Assembly (NCBI GenBank): GCA_029259185.1
Contig: JAPDJF010000001.1
Coordinates: 73,156 to 127,426, forward strand
Direction of reading: 5' to 3'
From: Hadesarchaea archaeon
GTDB lineage: Archaea > Hadarchaeota > Hadarchaeia > Hadarchaeales > WYZ-LMO6
DNA length: 54,271 nt
Made by a program: the position numbers and the translations under genes. The first letter of the stretch is position 1. Each line of letters opens with the position of its first letter. The notes below the pieces were generated by a model, which ran no database searches, had not been told where the DNA came from, and worked only from the letters and a program-made list of their open reading frames with translations. Shown here in pieces: positions 18,730 through 26,021 of this stretch.

Positions 18730-18738
18730 GTTATAAGC
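18730..18738 (+). promoter_or_regulatory. Putative TATA box for rpl7ae operon
   Basis: GTTATAAGC about 40 bases before TTG 18775, within the short gap after afpA. A strong GGAGGTG (18762-18768) follows, so this transcript probably has a short leader. Confidence 0.5.
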
Positions 18739-18774
18739 TAGAGCCTGATGAAGGAAACGGAAGGAGGTGTTTGA

Positions 18775-19146
18775 TTGTCCAAACCAATGTATGTACGCTT
18801 CGATGTTCCCAAAGATGTGGTGGAAAAAGTTTACGATGCGGTTGAGGGGGCTAGGAAGACCGGGAAGATAAGAAAGGGCGTGAATGAAGTTGTCAAAGCT
18901 GTTGAGCGAAAACAGGCCAAACTGGTAGTGATCGCGGAGGATGTGGATCCTCCAGAGGTGGTGGCTCATTTGCCTCCGCTGTGTGATGAGCGCGGGGTTC
19001 CGTACGTGTACGTACCTAAAAAGCTTGAACTCGGTGCGGCAGCCGGCATAGATGTATCCGCGGCAGCAGTCGCGGTCGTAGAACCCGGTGAGGTCGAATC
19101 TTCGGTGAAGGAAATAATCTCGAAGGTTAAAGACCTCAAGCGATGA
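18775..19146 (+). CDS. rpl7ae: Ribosomal protein L7Ae
   Basis: Kink-turn RNA-binding protein of the large subunit, also a core protein of box C/D, H/ACA and RNase P particles in archaea. Key segments: [19 protein letters not shown] (RNA-binding GANE-like motif), [32 protein letters not shown] and the C-terminal [13 protein letters not shown]. 123 aa is standard. TTG start with GGAGGTG six bases upstream. First gene of rpl7ae-rps28e-rpl24e. Confidence 0.96.
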   Translation: MSKPMYVRFDVPKDVVEKVYDAVEGARKTGKIRKGVNEVVKAVERKQAKLVVIAEDVDPPEVVAHLPPLCDERGVPYVYVPKKLELGAAAGIDVSAAAVAVVEPGEVESSVKEIISKVKDLKR

Positions 19147-19150
19147 TGCG

Positions 19151-19369
19151 ATGCCTGAGGAGCACCACGTAGGCTATCCTGCCGAGGTTCTTCAGATAAG
19201 GACCCGCACCGGAGTGACTGGAGAGGTTAAACAAGTTAGGTGTAGGGTCTTGGAGGGACCCGATAAGGGAAGGATTCTAACGAGGAACGTGAAGGGACCA
19301 GTCAAGGTTGGGGACATACTGATGTTAAGGGAGACCGAGCGAGAGGCTAAGGAGATAAGGGTGCCTTGA
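19151..19369 (+). CDS. rps28e: Ribosomal protein S28e
   Basis: Small OB-fold ribosomal protein, 72 aa, of the archaeal/eukaryotic small subunit. Matches the family with [40 protein letters not shown] and the end [14 protein letters not shown]. Lies four bases after rpl7ae, and its TGA overlaps the ATG of rpl24e. Confidence 0.95.
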   Translation: MPEEHHVGYPAEVLQIRTRTGVTGEVKQVRCRVLEGPDKGRILTRNVKGPVKVGDILMLRETEREAKEIRVP

Positions 19370-19569
19370 TGCCGACATCCTTCAAGTGCTCTTTTTGCGA
19401 CGGGAGGATCGCTCCCGGTACCGGGACGATGTTCGTTAGAAGAGATGGGAGCATTCTCTATTTCTGTTCGTCGAAGTGTGAGAGGAATTTTAAGCTCGGT
19501 AGAAAACCGGAAAAAGTGCGTTGGACTAGGAAGTTTCTCCGGAAGAAGGACGCCACCGTTAAAGGTTAA
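19369..19569 (+). CDS. rpl24e: Ribosomal protein L24e
   Basis: Zinc-ribbon ribosomal protein of 66 aa with CSFCDGRIAPGTGTMFVRRDG, the second Cys pair in CSSKCERNF, and LGRKPEKVRWT. ATG 19369 overlaps the rps28e stop. In many archaea nucleoside diphosphate kinase follows L24e and precedes infB; here insertion-sequence debris fills the space. Confidence 0.95.
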   Translation: MPTSFKCSFCDGRIAPGTGTMFVRRDGSILYFCSSKCERNFKLGRKPEKVRWTRKFLRKKDATVKG

Positions 19570-19574
19570 TGAAT

Positions 19575-19709
19575 GTGCTTTTTCAAATCGACGATGAGGG
19601 CCTGAGTATCCGTTCGCTTCAGCCTTATCCCCTTCTCATGCGCAAAATTGAGTTCGGAGGCAGGCGGTTGTAGAGCCACCTGCAAAGTGTCATGTGTCGG
19701 TTCAGAGCG
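19575..19709 (-). pseudogene. Transposase fragment (repeat of 42029-42163)
   Basis: About 135 bases nearly identical to 42029-42163, with only a handful of differences. On the reverse strand it reads VALQPPASELNF, AHEKRIRLKRTDTQAL and IVDLKK, part of a DDE-type transposase whose remaining fragments lie in the copy at 41.5-42.2 kb. Only this stretch survives, so it is an insertion-sequence relic. Confidence 0.7.
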
Positions 19710-19748
19710 CGCTCGGCTGTCTTTGAAGGATACAGGCGGAACCTATGG

Positions 19749-19881
19749 CTAAGCACGCCCCTGCCCCACTTCTTTCTTCATCAGCTCCGCTATTGCTTCA
19801 TTGATGGTCTTGTCCTTCGTTATGGTCCGCTTGAATTCCTCCCCCCAACCTATCTTCAACCGTGATGGTGTATTTCGTCAT
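19749..19881 (-). pseudogene. Broken small ORF, antitoxin-like
   Basis: Reverse strand from ATG 19881: MTKYTITVEDRL, then after a one-base shift GWGEEFKRTITKDKTINEAI and AELMKKEVGQGRA to a stop at 19749. The span is 133 bases, one more than a multiple of three, consistent with a single frameshift. A TATA-like CATATATAG (reverse strand, 19905-19913) sits about 27 bases upstream. The size and charge pattern recall small antitoxins or element-encoded accessory proteins, but I do not recognise the family. Confidence 0.35.
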
Positions 19882-19922
19882 CACAATATGTTACTACAAA
19901 CTACTATATATGCGCTCCACCT

Positions 19923-19970
19923 CTCATCTCCTCCCTTGCGGAAGGGACTTCCCGGCGGTGGAGTTAAATC
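19923..19970 (+). repeat. IS-associated hairpin repeat, copy 1
   Basis: A segment with a TCCCTT/AAGGGA stem and GCGG loop, followed by CTTCCCGGCGGTGGAGTTAA. Related copies lie at 24793-24826 (same orientation, truncated) and 32356-32408 (opposite orientation). One copy borders a TnpB remnant and another borders a tnpB C-terminal fragment, so this is taken as a terminal element of an IS200/IS605-type family. Here it lies 30-80 bases before infB and may form part of its leader. Confidence 0.6.
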
Positions 19971-20000
19971 TGGGCTCGCATTGTATGAGCGGGGAGAAAA

Positions 20001-21788
20001 ATGAAACATCTCCGCTGTCCGATAGTTTCGATCCTCGGCCACGTAGATCACGGGAAGACGACTTTGCTGGACACAATTCGGGGGACAGCGGTTGCTTCGA
20101 GGGAACCTGGGAGGATAACCCAGTGGATAGGGGCCTCCGAGGTTCCGGCCGAGACCATCAAGAAGATATGTGGGAGATTGATGAAGAGATTGAGGATCGA
20201 GCTCGTAGTCCCGGGTTTGCTCTTCATCGATACCCCTGGGCACGAGGCGTTTACAAATCTTCGTCGACGCGGGGGAAGTCTTGCAGATCTTGCCATCCTA
20301 GTGGTCGACATAAAGGAGGGGTTCATGCCTCAGACTCTTGAGTCACTCAACATCCTGAGGCTTTACAAGACTCCGTTCATGGTGGCCGTGAACAAAATAG
20401 ATCTTCTACCTGGCTGGAAGCCGAGTCCGGGAGAGGGGTTCTTGGAAACTTTTTCCAAACAAACCGATCGTGTCCAAAACGCACTCGACGCTAAGTTGTA
20501 CGAGTTCGTTGGCGAATTCCACCGACTGGGGTTTGACTCCGAGCGGTTTGATAGGGTGAGCGATTTCAGAAAGCAGGTCTCAATGGTTCCAGTCAGCGCG
20601 AAAACTGGGGAGGGGATCCCGGAGATGTTGGTGGTGCTCGCCGGCCTAGCTCAGCGTTTTCTCAGGCAGAGGTTGACTATCGAAGTTACCGGTCCAGCAC
20701 GTGGAACGGTGCTTGAGGTGAAGGAAGAAGTGGGGCTAGGGATCGTTCTGGATGTCGTGATATACGACGGTAAGCTCTCCCGAGGTGATACGTTCGCTGT
20801 GGGGGGAAGGGACCGAGTTATAGTCTCGAAGGTCAGAGGGATCTTCAGACCGAAGCCATTGGATGAAATAAGGGATCCAGAAGATAGATTCGAAGGGGTC
20901 AAGACGGTTTATGCGGCTGCGGGTGTCAGAATTTCAGCGCCGGGATTGGAGGGAGTCGTTGCAGGTACCCCGTTTTGGGTCATCGGAGATCCATCAGAGG
21001 CCCAACAGATGTGGCGAGAAATGGAGGAAGAGATGAGGCGTGTCAGGGTGAGTTCCGATATAAATGGGGTCGTGCTGAAAGCGGATACACTCGGCTCACT
21101 TGAGGCACTGGAGGGTCAGCTGAGGACGAAGAGTGTCCCCATCAGGCGGGCAGATGTTGGGGACATCTCCCGTAGAGATGTTGTGGAAGCCGCAACCGTG
21201 GCGAAAAGTGATCCGCTCTTAGGGGTTATCTTAGGCTTCAACGTCGGAGTGCTGCCGGATGCTTTAGAGGAAGCGAAACGGGAAAAGGTGGTGGTTCTCT
21301 TAGGAGATGTGATTTATCGGTTGATCGAGGATTTCGAGGAGTGGAGGGAGAAGAAACGAGAGGAGAGCAGGGAGGAAAAATTGTTGGGGTTCATTCGTCC
21401 TGCTAAATTCGTTATAAAGCCTGGTTACGTTTTCCGTAGGAGTTCTCCCGCTATAGTGGGGATAACGATGCTCGGGGGAGTACTCAGGCCGAGATACCCG
21501 GTGATGCGTAGGGATGGTAAGCGTGTTGGGGAAATCCGCGAGATCCAACGAGAAAGGAGAACGGTGCACGAGGCTAGACGAGGAGACGAGTTGGCAGTTT
21601 CCATCGAGGATGCAGTGGTGGGGAGGAACGTGCAAGAAGGCGAGACCCTGTATACGGATATCCCGAGAGACCAAGCTGTGCGGCTGAACAGAGAGCTGAG
21701 GGACATCCTCGCTGGGGATGAAGCGGAGGTGCTGGGCGAAATAATAAGCATCAAACAGAGAGGTGATCCAACCTACGGTGTGATGTAG
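20001..21788 (+). CDS. infB: Translation initiation factor aIF5B (IF2 homologue)
   Basis: Ribosome-dependent GTPase that promotes subunit joining. The 595-residue protein has G1 [13 protein letters not shown]3 DTPGHEAF, G4 NKIDLLPGW, and G5 VPVSAKTGEG, followed by domains II-IV (SSDINGVVLKADTLGSLEAL in domain III, then PAIVGITMLGGVLRPRYPV). The switch 1 region reads REPGRITQWIGAS; most archaeal proteins have the form AGGITQHIGA here, so Gly-to-Arg and His-to-Trp changes stand out. No intein is present. The upstream 430 bases hold only insertion-sequence relics. Confidence 0.96.
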   Translation: MKHLRCPIVSILGHVDHGKTTLLDTIRGTAVASREPGRITQWIGASEVPAETIKKICGRLMKRLRIELVVPGLLFIDTPGHEAFTNLRRRGGSLADLAILVVDIKEGFMPQTLESLNILRLYKTPFMVAVNKIDLLPGWKPSPGEGFLETFSKQTDRVQNALDAKLYEFVGEFHRLGFDSERFDRVSDFRKQVSMVPVSAKTGEGIPEMLVVLAGLAQRFLRQRLTIEVTGPARGTVLEVKEEVGLGIVLDVVIYDGKLSRGDTFAVGGRDRVIVSKVRGIFRPKPLDEIRDPEDRFEGVKTVYAAAGVRISAPGLEGVVAGTPFWVIGDPSEAQQMWREMEEEMRRVRVSSDINGVVLKADTLGSLEALEGQLRTKSVPIRRADVGDISRRDVVEAATVAKSDPLLGVILGFNVGVLPDALEEAKREKVVVLLGDVIYRLIEDFEEWREKKREESREEKLLGFIRPAKFVIKPGYVFRRSSPAIVGITMLGGVLRPRYPVMRRDGKRVGEIREIQRERRTVHEARRGDELAVSIEDAVVGRNVQEGETLYTDIPRDQAVRLNRELRDILAGDEAEVLGEIISIKQRGDPTYGVM

Positions 21789-21864
21789 GATGGCCGTTTG
21801 GGGTCTAAGAGCTCCCCGCCTTAGGGAACGAATACTCTAGTGACGGAGACGGACGGAGTCAAAG

Positions 21865-21873
21865 TTTATAAAT
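21865..21873 (+). promoter_or_regulatory. Putative TATA box for rps6e
   Basis: TTTATAAAT, a near-ideal archaeal TATA element, about 42 bases before ATG 21912. An AGGTGG ribosome site lies five bases before the start, so a short leader is expected. Confidence 0.6.
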
Positions 21874-21911
21874 CAGCGGGATTAACTTCACCGGCCTCTT
21901 AGGTGGTAGCG

Positions 21912-22301
21912 ATGCTTAAAGTTGTGGTTGCCGACCCGAAGACGGGTAAGACATATCAGGTAGAGATCAAAGAATCCGCTGCGAGGAAACTCTTCGGCCT
22001 GAGGATCGGGGATAGATTCGAAGGCGCACTGGTAGACCTACCCGGATACGAACTTCAGATCACGGGGGGAACGGATAGGGATGGGTTTCCCATGCGGCCG
22101 GATCTCCCGGGGCCTGGGCACGCAAGAGTGCTTCTCTCTGGTGGCCCGGGATACAGACCCAAGCGGAAGGGGGAGAGGAGAAGGAAGCGCGTGCATGGAT
22201 GCGTGGTGGCTGAGGACATACGGCAACTCAACGTAAAAGTTGTGAAATATGGTGAAAAGGGTTTGGAGGAGCTGGTTAAACCGAAGGAAAAGAGGGAGTG
22301 A
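21912..22301 (+). CDS. rps6e: Ribosomal protein S6e
   Basis: Archaeal S6e, 129 aa, of the small subunit. Family features: LKVVVADPKTGKTYQVEI, LFGLRIGDRFEGALVDLPGY, ITGGTDRDGFPMRPDLPG, VLLSGGPGY, and the basic KRKGERRRKRVHGCVVAEDI. ATG 21912 has a ribosome site; GTG 21903 is an unlikely alternative. In many archaea S6e sits beside aIF2-gamma; here they are 20 kb apart. Confidence 0.95.
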   Translation: MLKVVVADPKTGKTYQVEIKESAARKLFGLRIGDRFEGALVDLPGYELQITGGTDRDGFPMRPDLPGPGHARVLLSGGPGYRPKRKGERRRKRVHGCVVAEDIRQLNVKVVKYGEKGLEELVKPKEKRE

Positions 22302-22434
22302 CTTTCCCTCTCAGATTTTAGCATAGTAAATCCCGCATCAACCGACACAGGATTTTTTCCGCTCTAGACAATTTCGCCTTTCTCAACAGTTCCAGAATTT
22401 ATTGATGACGGAAACCTTCCTTTCGACCTGAAAG

Positions 22435-22697
22435 GTGGCAAAGATCTTCGGCGTACACCCGCTCACCGTAAGGAGGTGGGTACAAGAAGGAAAACTTCAT
22501 CGGGATTTTGGAGCACTTCTTCACCGCTAACGGTGTCAGGATAGAGGTTGTAAACAGGGGTGAAGAGCGAATACCCAACGAGAGCTCGTGGGGGACTGAT
22601 GAGGATCATAGCCAGCTTTGCTGGAAAGCTCTACGGGATGCGTTCACACGAATACAAAGAGGTGGTGCGCGGTGCAGAAAAGCTCCTCGCAGGTTAG
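22435..22697 (+). pseudogene. IS607-family serine recombinase TnpA, degraded
   Basis: Three frames together give an IS607 TnpA. From 22435: VAKIFGVHPLTVRRWVQEG, the MerR-like DNA-binding helix-turn-helix. From about 22508 in another frame: EHFFTANGVRIEVVNRGEE. From about 22597 in a third: MRIIASFAGKLYGMRSHEYK then EVVRGAEKLLAG and a stop. The catalytic serine region is deleted between the first two parts. A clear relic. Confidence 0.75.
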
Positions 22698-23047
22698 GGC
22701 ATACGCGCAGGTCGGGGACTTCATAACGGCTTACCAAGCGTTGCTCCAGCTAGCCATAGACGAGGTATGGCAGCGCATTCGGTGGGTTGAGCGACCCGCG
22801 CGAGTGAAACGAAAGACTCCGCCATCAAGCATACTCGATCCTCCGCTTCTGGCGGCGCAATTACCTCAATGGCGAGCGGAGCAGGGGGCGCCCGGGAGTC
22901 AGGCGGAGGTTCGTCCGCATCAAGGAGACGCTCGGCTACAAAGCGCGCGTTGGCAAACCGCTCAACCCGCGCAACTCAACCAGGCGCTGCTCCAAGTGTG
23001 GGGAAGCGAACAAAGCCCCGAAAGGAGCATTTCAAAAAGCGATGTAG
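22672..23047 (+). pseudogene. IS607-associated TnpB, degraded
   Basis: Begins at GTG 22672 overlapping the tnpA relic, as in IS607 elements. The first frame reads VRAYAQVGDFITAYQALLQL and AIDEVWQRIRWVE, then a shift and large deletion, and a second frame ends with GYKARVGKPLNPRNSTRRCS and KCGEANKAPKGAFQ. The last part is the CxxC zinc-finger region of TnpB. Too short (about 125 codons against 350-400) to be active; RuvC-like residues are lost. Gap sequence 22302-22434 shows nothing else. Confidence 0.7.
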
Positions 23048-23064
23048 TTTGATACTGGTAGTAG

Positions 23065-23721
23065 TCATGTCGCCCTCGTCGCGAGTTGATGGGCGAGACG
23101 AAGTGGCTGGGGCAACCTGTAGGTCGTGGTGGTTCTGAGGGTGATCGCGATGGCGGTTTCGAGGGATAGTTTGTGTCCGACACTCACATACACGGGTTTG
23201 GCTCCTGGTCGTGTCCTCACCACAGCTCCAATGATTTCGTCTTTCTCTTTAAGGAGTGTGTACTCTCCTTTCGCGTTCGGGGGTTCCTCAGCCTCACCAC
23301 ACAGCTTGGACTTAGCGACACCCACCGTAGGCCTGTCCAAAATTACCCCTAAGTGAGATGCCAGTCCAGCCCTTCGAGGGTGGGAGAATCCATGGGCCCC
23401 TACCATGTACACATCGACATCCGCTTCCCTCGCCAGTGCTAAGATGCCCTCCAGTTCCCGGAATGCCAGGAAGGTCGGGATGTATGGGAACCGTATCTTG
23501 ACGGCCTTCACCTTTTCTTCCACTACCTTGAGGGTATCTATGTCTAAAATCACACAGGAGGCATATCCCCTTCCTTCCTGAACGTAACCAATGTCGAGCC
23601 CCGCGATGGTCTTGAGTTCTTGCCATTCGTCCTTCAAGGATATTCTCTTGGCCACTTCCCTCTGAATTCTCACAAGTTTCCTCAGATCGATGATTCTCGG
23701 GGGTCTGAGGATTGGAAGCAT
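23065..23721 (-). CDS. nfi: Endonuclease V (deoxyinosine repair)
   Basis: Cleaves DNA next to deoxyinosine, a product of adenine deamination that is frequent at high temperature. The 218-residue protein carries family motifs AGLDIGYV (catalytic Asp), FPYIPTFLAFRE, DVYMVGAHGFSHPRRAGLAS (Asp and His in the metal site and base pocket), VGVAKSKLCG, VYVSVGHKLSLE and a C-terminal PLRLAHQLA. All catalytic positions appear intact. It is surrounded by insertion-sequence relics but is itself well preserved. Confidence 0.95.
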   Translation of the reverse strand: MLPILRPPRIIDLRKLVRIQREVAKRISLKDEWQELKTIAGLDIGYVQEGRGYASCVILDIDTLKVVEEKVKAVKIRFPYIPTFLAFRELEGILALAREADVDVYMVGAHGFSHPRRAGLASHLGVILDRPTVGVAKSKLCGEAEEPPNAKGEYTLLKEKDEIIGAVVRTRPGAKPVYVSVGHKLSLETAIAITLRTTTTYRLPQPLRLAHQLATRAT

Positions 23722-24107
23722 CTAGCTAACTTGGGCGTACCCCCCTTTTAGATGTGATCCCGAGGTTTTTGGTAAATCCACTTTTGCTCAAGGGTTGTTG
23801 CGCAATCTGGGGTACGCAACTGATGGGGGGCGCAATCGTTCCCCACCAATCCGCTTGACATGCCGCTTGGCGGAACATTGGAGAGAGGAACGGAATTCCA
23901 GTTCGACTTGGATCGTTCGCTGGATCCTTCGACCATCCGGCTCCGTCCAAGAAGTCCTGAACCGCCCTGGGTACCGCTCGATGAGCTCCCCCTCGGCGTT
24001 GGACTCGTAACCGATGCGGATGCCCTTCAGCGCGACCGCCCTCCCACCAGTTGGGTGCGGATACCAACTAAAACGAACCCCGATTACGCGACAGAACTTT
24101 TGTTCCC
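23722..24107 (-). other. Gene-free stretch with a possible coding relic
   Basis: No intact gene is recognised in these 386 bases. One reverse-strand frame has protein-like composition (YPHPTGGRAVALKGIRIGYE, then ERYPGRFRTSWTEPDG and RRIQRTIQVELEF), but other frames cross it and no family is apparent. It lies between endonuclease V and a small zinc protein in an area rich in insertion relics. It may be the remains of a mobile-element gene. Confidence 0.3.
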
Positions 24108-24149
24108 TTGCTCGAAAGTCTAATTAGTTCGGTTGGAGGAAGTATCGAG

Positions 24150-24314
24150 ATGCGTGCCAAGGGTCCAAAGTGCAAGTCGTGCGGCAAATTAGTTCAGCTG
24201 ATGAAGTATGAGACTGGATACCTCAAGATAGTCGTTCCGGGTGAAGCCAAGGCGAAGTTCTTCTGTCAGAGTTGTGCAGAAAAGTTGCTCGGGAAGAGGC
24301 TTGAGGAGATCTAG
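24150..24314 (+). CDS. Small double-CxxC (zinc-ribbon-like) protein
   Basis: A 54-residue protein with two Cys pairs, GPKCKSCGKLV near the start and FFCQSCAEKLLG near the end, separated by a hydrophobic beta-like stretch. This is the form of a single zinc ribbon. ATG 24150 has GGAGGA nine bases upstream, which supports translation. I do not recognise a family and no function can be given. Neighbours are insertion relics, endonuclease V and a primase-like gene. Confidence 0.55.
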   Translation: MRAKGPKCKSCGKLVQLMKYETGYLKIVVPGEAKAKFFCQSCAEKLLGKRLEEI

Positions 24315-24371
24315 AGTCTCAAGCGAATCGTCGGCTTGAGCTGAGATCGAGTGAGTTGTTGGCGATAAGAG

Positions 24372-24401
24372 TGAACTACCCCCAGCTCTCGCGGGGGGTT
24401 T
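24372..24401 (-). repeat. IS605-type right-end hairpin joined to truncated tnpB
   Basis: Reverse strand reads CCCCCCGCGAGAGCTGGGGG then GTAGTTCAC, a GC hairpin followed by the GTAGTT(C/G)AC form seen at other tnpB ends in this window. It directly follows the truncated TnpB frame (…FLHK), so an internal deletion has removed the TnpB C-terminal half but kept the end. Confidence 0.6.
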
Positions 24402-24826
24402 GTGCAAGAAATCGTTGCGCTGGTTCACGAGCTTTTCGTGATCGCGAGCGAGTTTGATCCGAGCTTTTCTCCCGTTGGCTGAACCCTCCGCTTCTTAGAC
24501 AGCTGTTTTTGCATGATCCGTATCCGCTCAAGCGTTCGCCCGTAGAAGCGCGGGTTCTTGAGGCTCAGGAAGCGCTTGATCCCGACATCGATCCCGACCG
24601 CCTTGCCCGTCTTCGGCAGAGGTTCCAATTCTCCCCCACCTGAAATATCGCGTACCACTTGCCCTAGCGTTCGCGCTTGACAGATAACCCCCTTCACCTT
24701 ACCCTTAATCTTTCGGTGGAGCTTGATGGGGATTTCCCCGATTTTCGAGAGGGCGAGCTTTCCGTTTTCCAGTTTGAAGCCGGACTGGTTTCCTGCGGAA
24801 GGGGACTTCCCGGCGGTAAAGTTAAA
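24402..24826 (-). pseudogene. TnpB (IS200/IS605 family) fragment
   Basis: Reverse-strand frame with TnpB sequence: GNQSGFKLENGKLALSKIGE, IPIKLHRKIKGKVKGVI, the first RuvC-like motif AVGIDVGIKRFLSL, NPRFYGRTLERIRIMQKQLS, then a frameshift near 24490 and EGSANGRKARIKLARDHEKL then VNQRNDFLHK. The N-terminal part and everything after the second third are missing. Upstream it is fused to the hairpin repeat at 24793-24826. The other sequence in 24315-24877 is part of the same relic. Confidence 0.8.
24793..24826 (+). repeat. IS-associated hairpin repeat, copy 2 (partial)
   Basis: Shares the GCGGAAGGGGACTTCCCGGC core and GTTAAA end with 19923-19970 and 32356-32408. It adjoins the TnpB fragment on its left and lies 50 bases before the primase-like gene. 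Confidence 0.55.
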
Positions 24827-24877
24827 CAGAGTAGTGGTGATCAAGTTTTTGGTGACGATCTCCCTAGGGGGTTGGGG

Positions 24878-25972
24878 ATGGAAGCGACAGAAGAAGACCA
24901 TGTTCTAATGACATTAGTTATCAAATCCAAAGGGAAGCTCGTGGACTTGGAGCATATCCGGGAGAAAATCTCTCGTGATGTGGGTAGGAAGTTTTCAGAG
25001 GGGGAAACGGCAGAGATTCTGGGTTCGCTGATCGAGAGAGGGTTCGTGCGTGAGGAAAGTAGAATGTACGCCATCACCGAGGCTGGCAGGGAATATTTCG
25101 AGGATAGGTGGAGGAAGATACGGGAGCACTTGAATCAGGAGTACCTGAAGGTCTACAGGGCGAAGCGTTATTATCCCAACATCGCGGAAGCCTTGCTCGA
25201 GATATGTAAAGATCGATGGGTTTCAGTTTTCAGGTTGTTCACCGGCAGGGCTTGGCTCCAGCGAAAGTTGGGTTCGCGGTACATCACGATAAGGAGCAGG
25301 GAAGATGTGGAGCGGTGGTTAGACATTCATGGGATAGACTTCATTCCCTATGTTCACCGCATAAACTCTGACCGTCCTGATTGGTTCGTCCTAGATTTCG
25401 ATGCAGGAAGGGAGGTTTCGATGGAAAAAGTCAAAGAAGTGGTTAGAGCCACCTACAGATTTTTGGAGAAGTTCGGTGTCGAACCCAAATTAAAATATAG
25501 CGGCTCAAGAGGGTTCCAGCTCTGGGCGAGGTTCGAACTTCACCCTCTGCCGAAGAAATACAGACCGATGGAACTCCGGATCGGAAAACGTGAGCGCAAT
25601 CATTTCAATTTTTATGCCGACCTCGTGCGTTTTGTGGAATCTCAGGTGGCTCGTGATTTTCCGGGCTTGACGACCTCTGATACGGCTCACAAGGAAGCCA
25701 GGAGAGGGAAAATCCTCTTCGATGCATCGATCATGAAACCGATGGGAGACGTGAGGGCGCCGTACTCTATGCACTTTAAAACGGGGCAGATCTCCATGCC
25801 TCTCAACATAGGGGAACTCCGCGGGTTCAAGCCCGAGCATGCGGATCCGGAGAAGGTGGTGGAGCGATACTTGAGGCGGGGGAACGAGTTCGTGCTGCCT
25901 CCAGTCGATGGGAGCGATTTCTTCGAGGAAGCCGTGGACTGGTTTGATTCGATTAGGAAGGATGTACCGTGA
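24878..25972 (+). CDS. Primase-like protein of the AEP superfamily with N-terminal winged helix
   Basis: A 364-residue protein. Residues 1-75 look like a winged helix (TAEILGSLIERGFVREES, ITEAG). Residues about 85-345 form an archaeo-eukaryotic primase domain: catalytic motif I WFVLDFDAG (Asp173, Asp175), motif II YSGSRGFQLW (residues 207-216), motif III region KILFDAS, and RAPYSMHFKTGQISMPL like the PriS/LigD nucleotide-binding strand. In PriS and LigD polymerases motif II has His where this protein has Gln214. It is not the replicative PriS by size or order; a repair primase-polymerase or LigD-Pol-like role is inferred. ATG 24878 is preferred; ATG 24908 is possible. Confidence 0.78.
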   Translation: MEATEEDHVLMTLVIKSKGKLVDLEHIREKISRDVGRKFSEGETAEILGSLIERGFVREESRMYAITEAGREYFEDRWRKIREHLNQEYLKVYRAKRYYPNIAEALLEICKDRWVSVFRLFTGRAWLQRKLGSRYITIRSREDVERWLDIHGIDFIPYVHRINSDRPDWFVLDFDAGREVSMEKVKEVVRATYRFLEKFGVEPKLKYSGSRGFQLWARFELHPLPKKYRPMELRIGKRERNHFNFYADLVRFVESQVARDFPGLTTSDTAHKEARRGKILFDASIMKPMGDVRAPYSMHFKTGQISMPLNIGELRGFKPEHADPEKVVERYLRRGNEFVLPPVDGSDFFEEAVDWFDSIRKDVP

Positions 25973-25994
25973 GTTCTTGATTCGGGGGCAGTTC

Positions 25995-26001
25995 TTTAAA
26001 T
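25995..26001 (+). promoter_or_regulatory. Putative TATA box for Ldh2-family gene
   Basis: TTTAAAT centred 24 bases before ATG 26022, fitting a leaderless transcript. Confidence 0.55.
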
Positions 26002-26021
26002 CCTTCGTTCGATGTTAGAAG

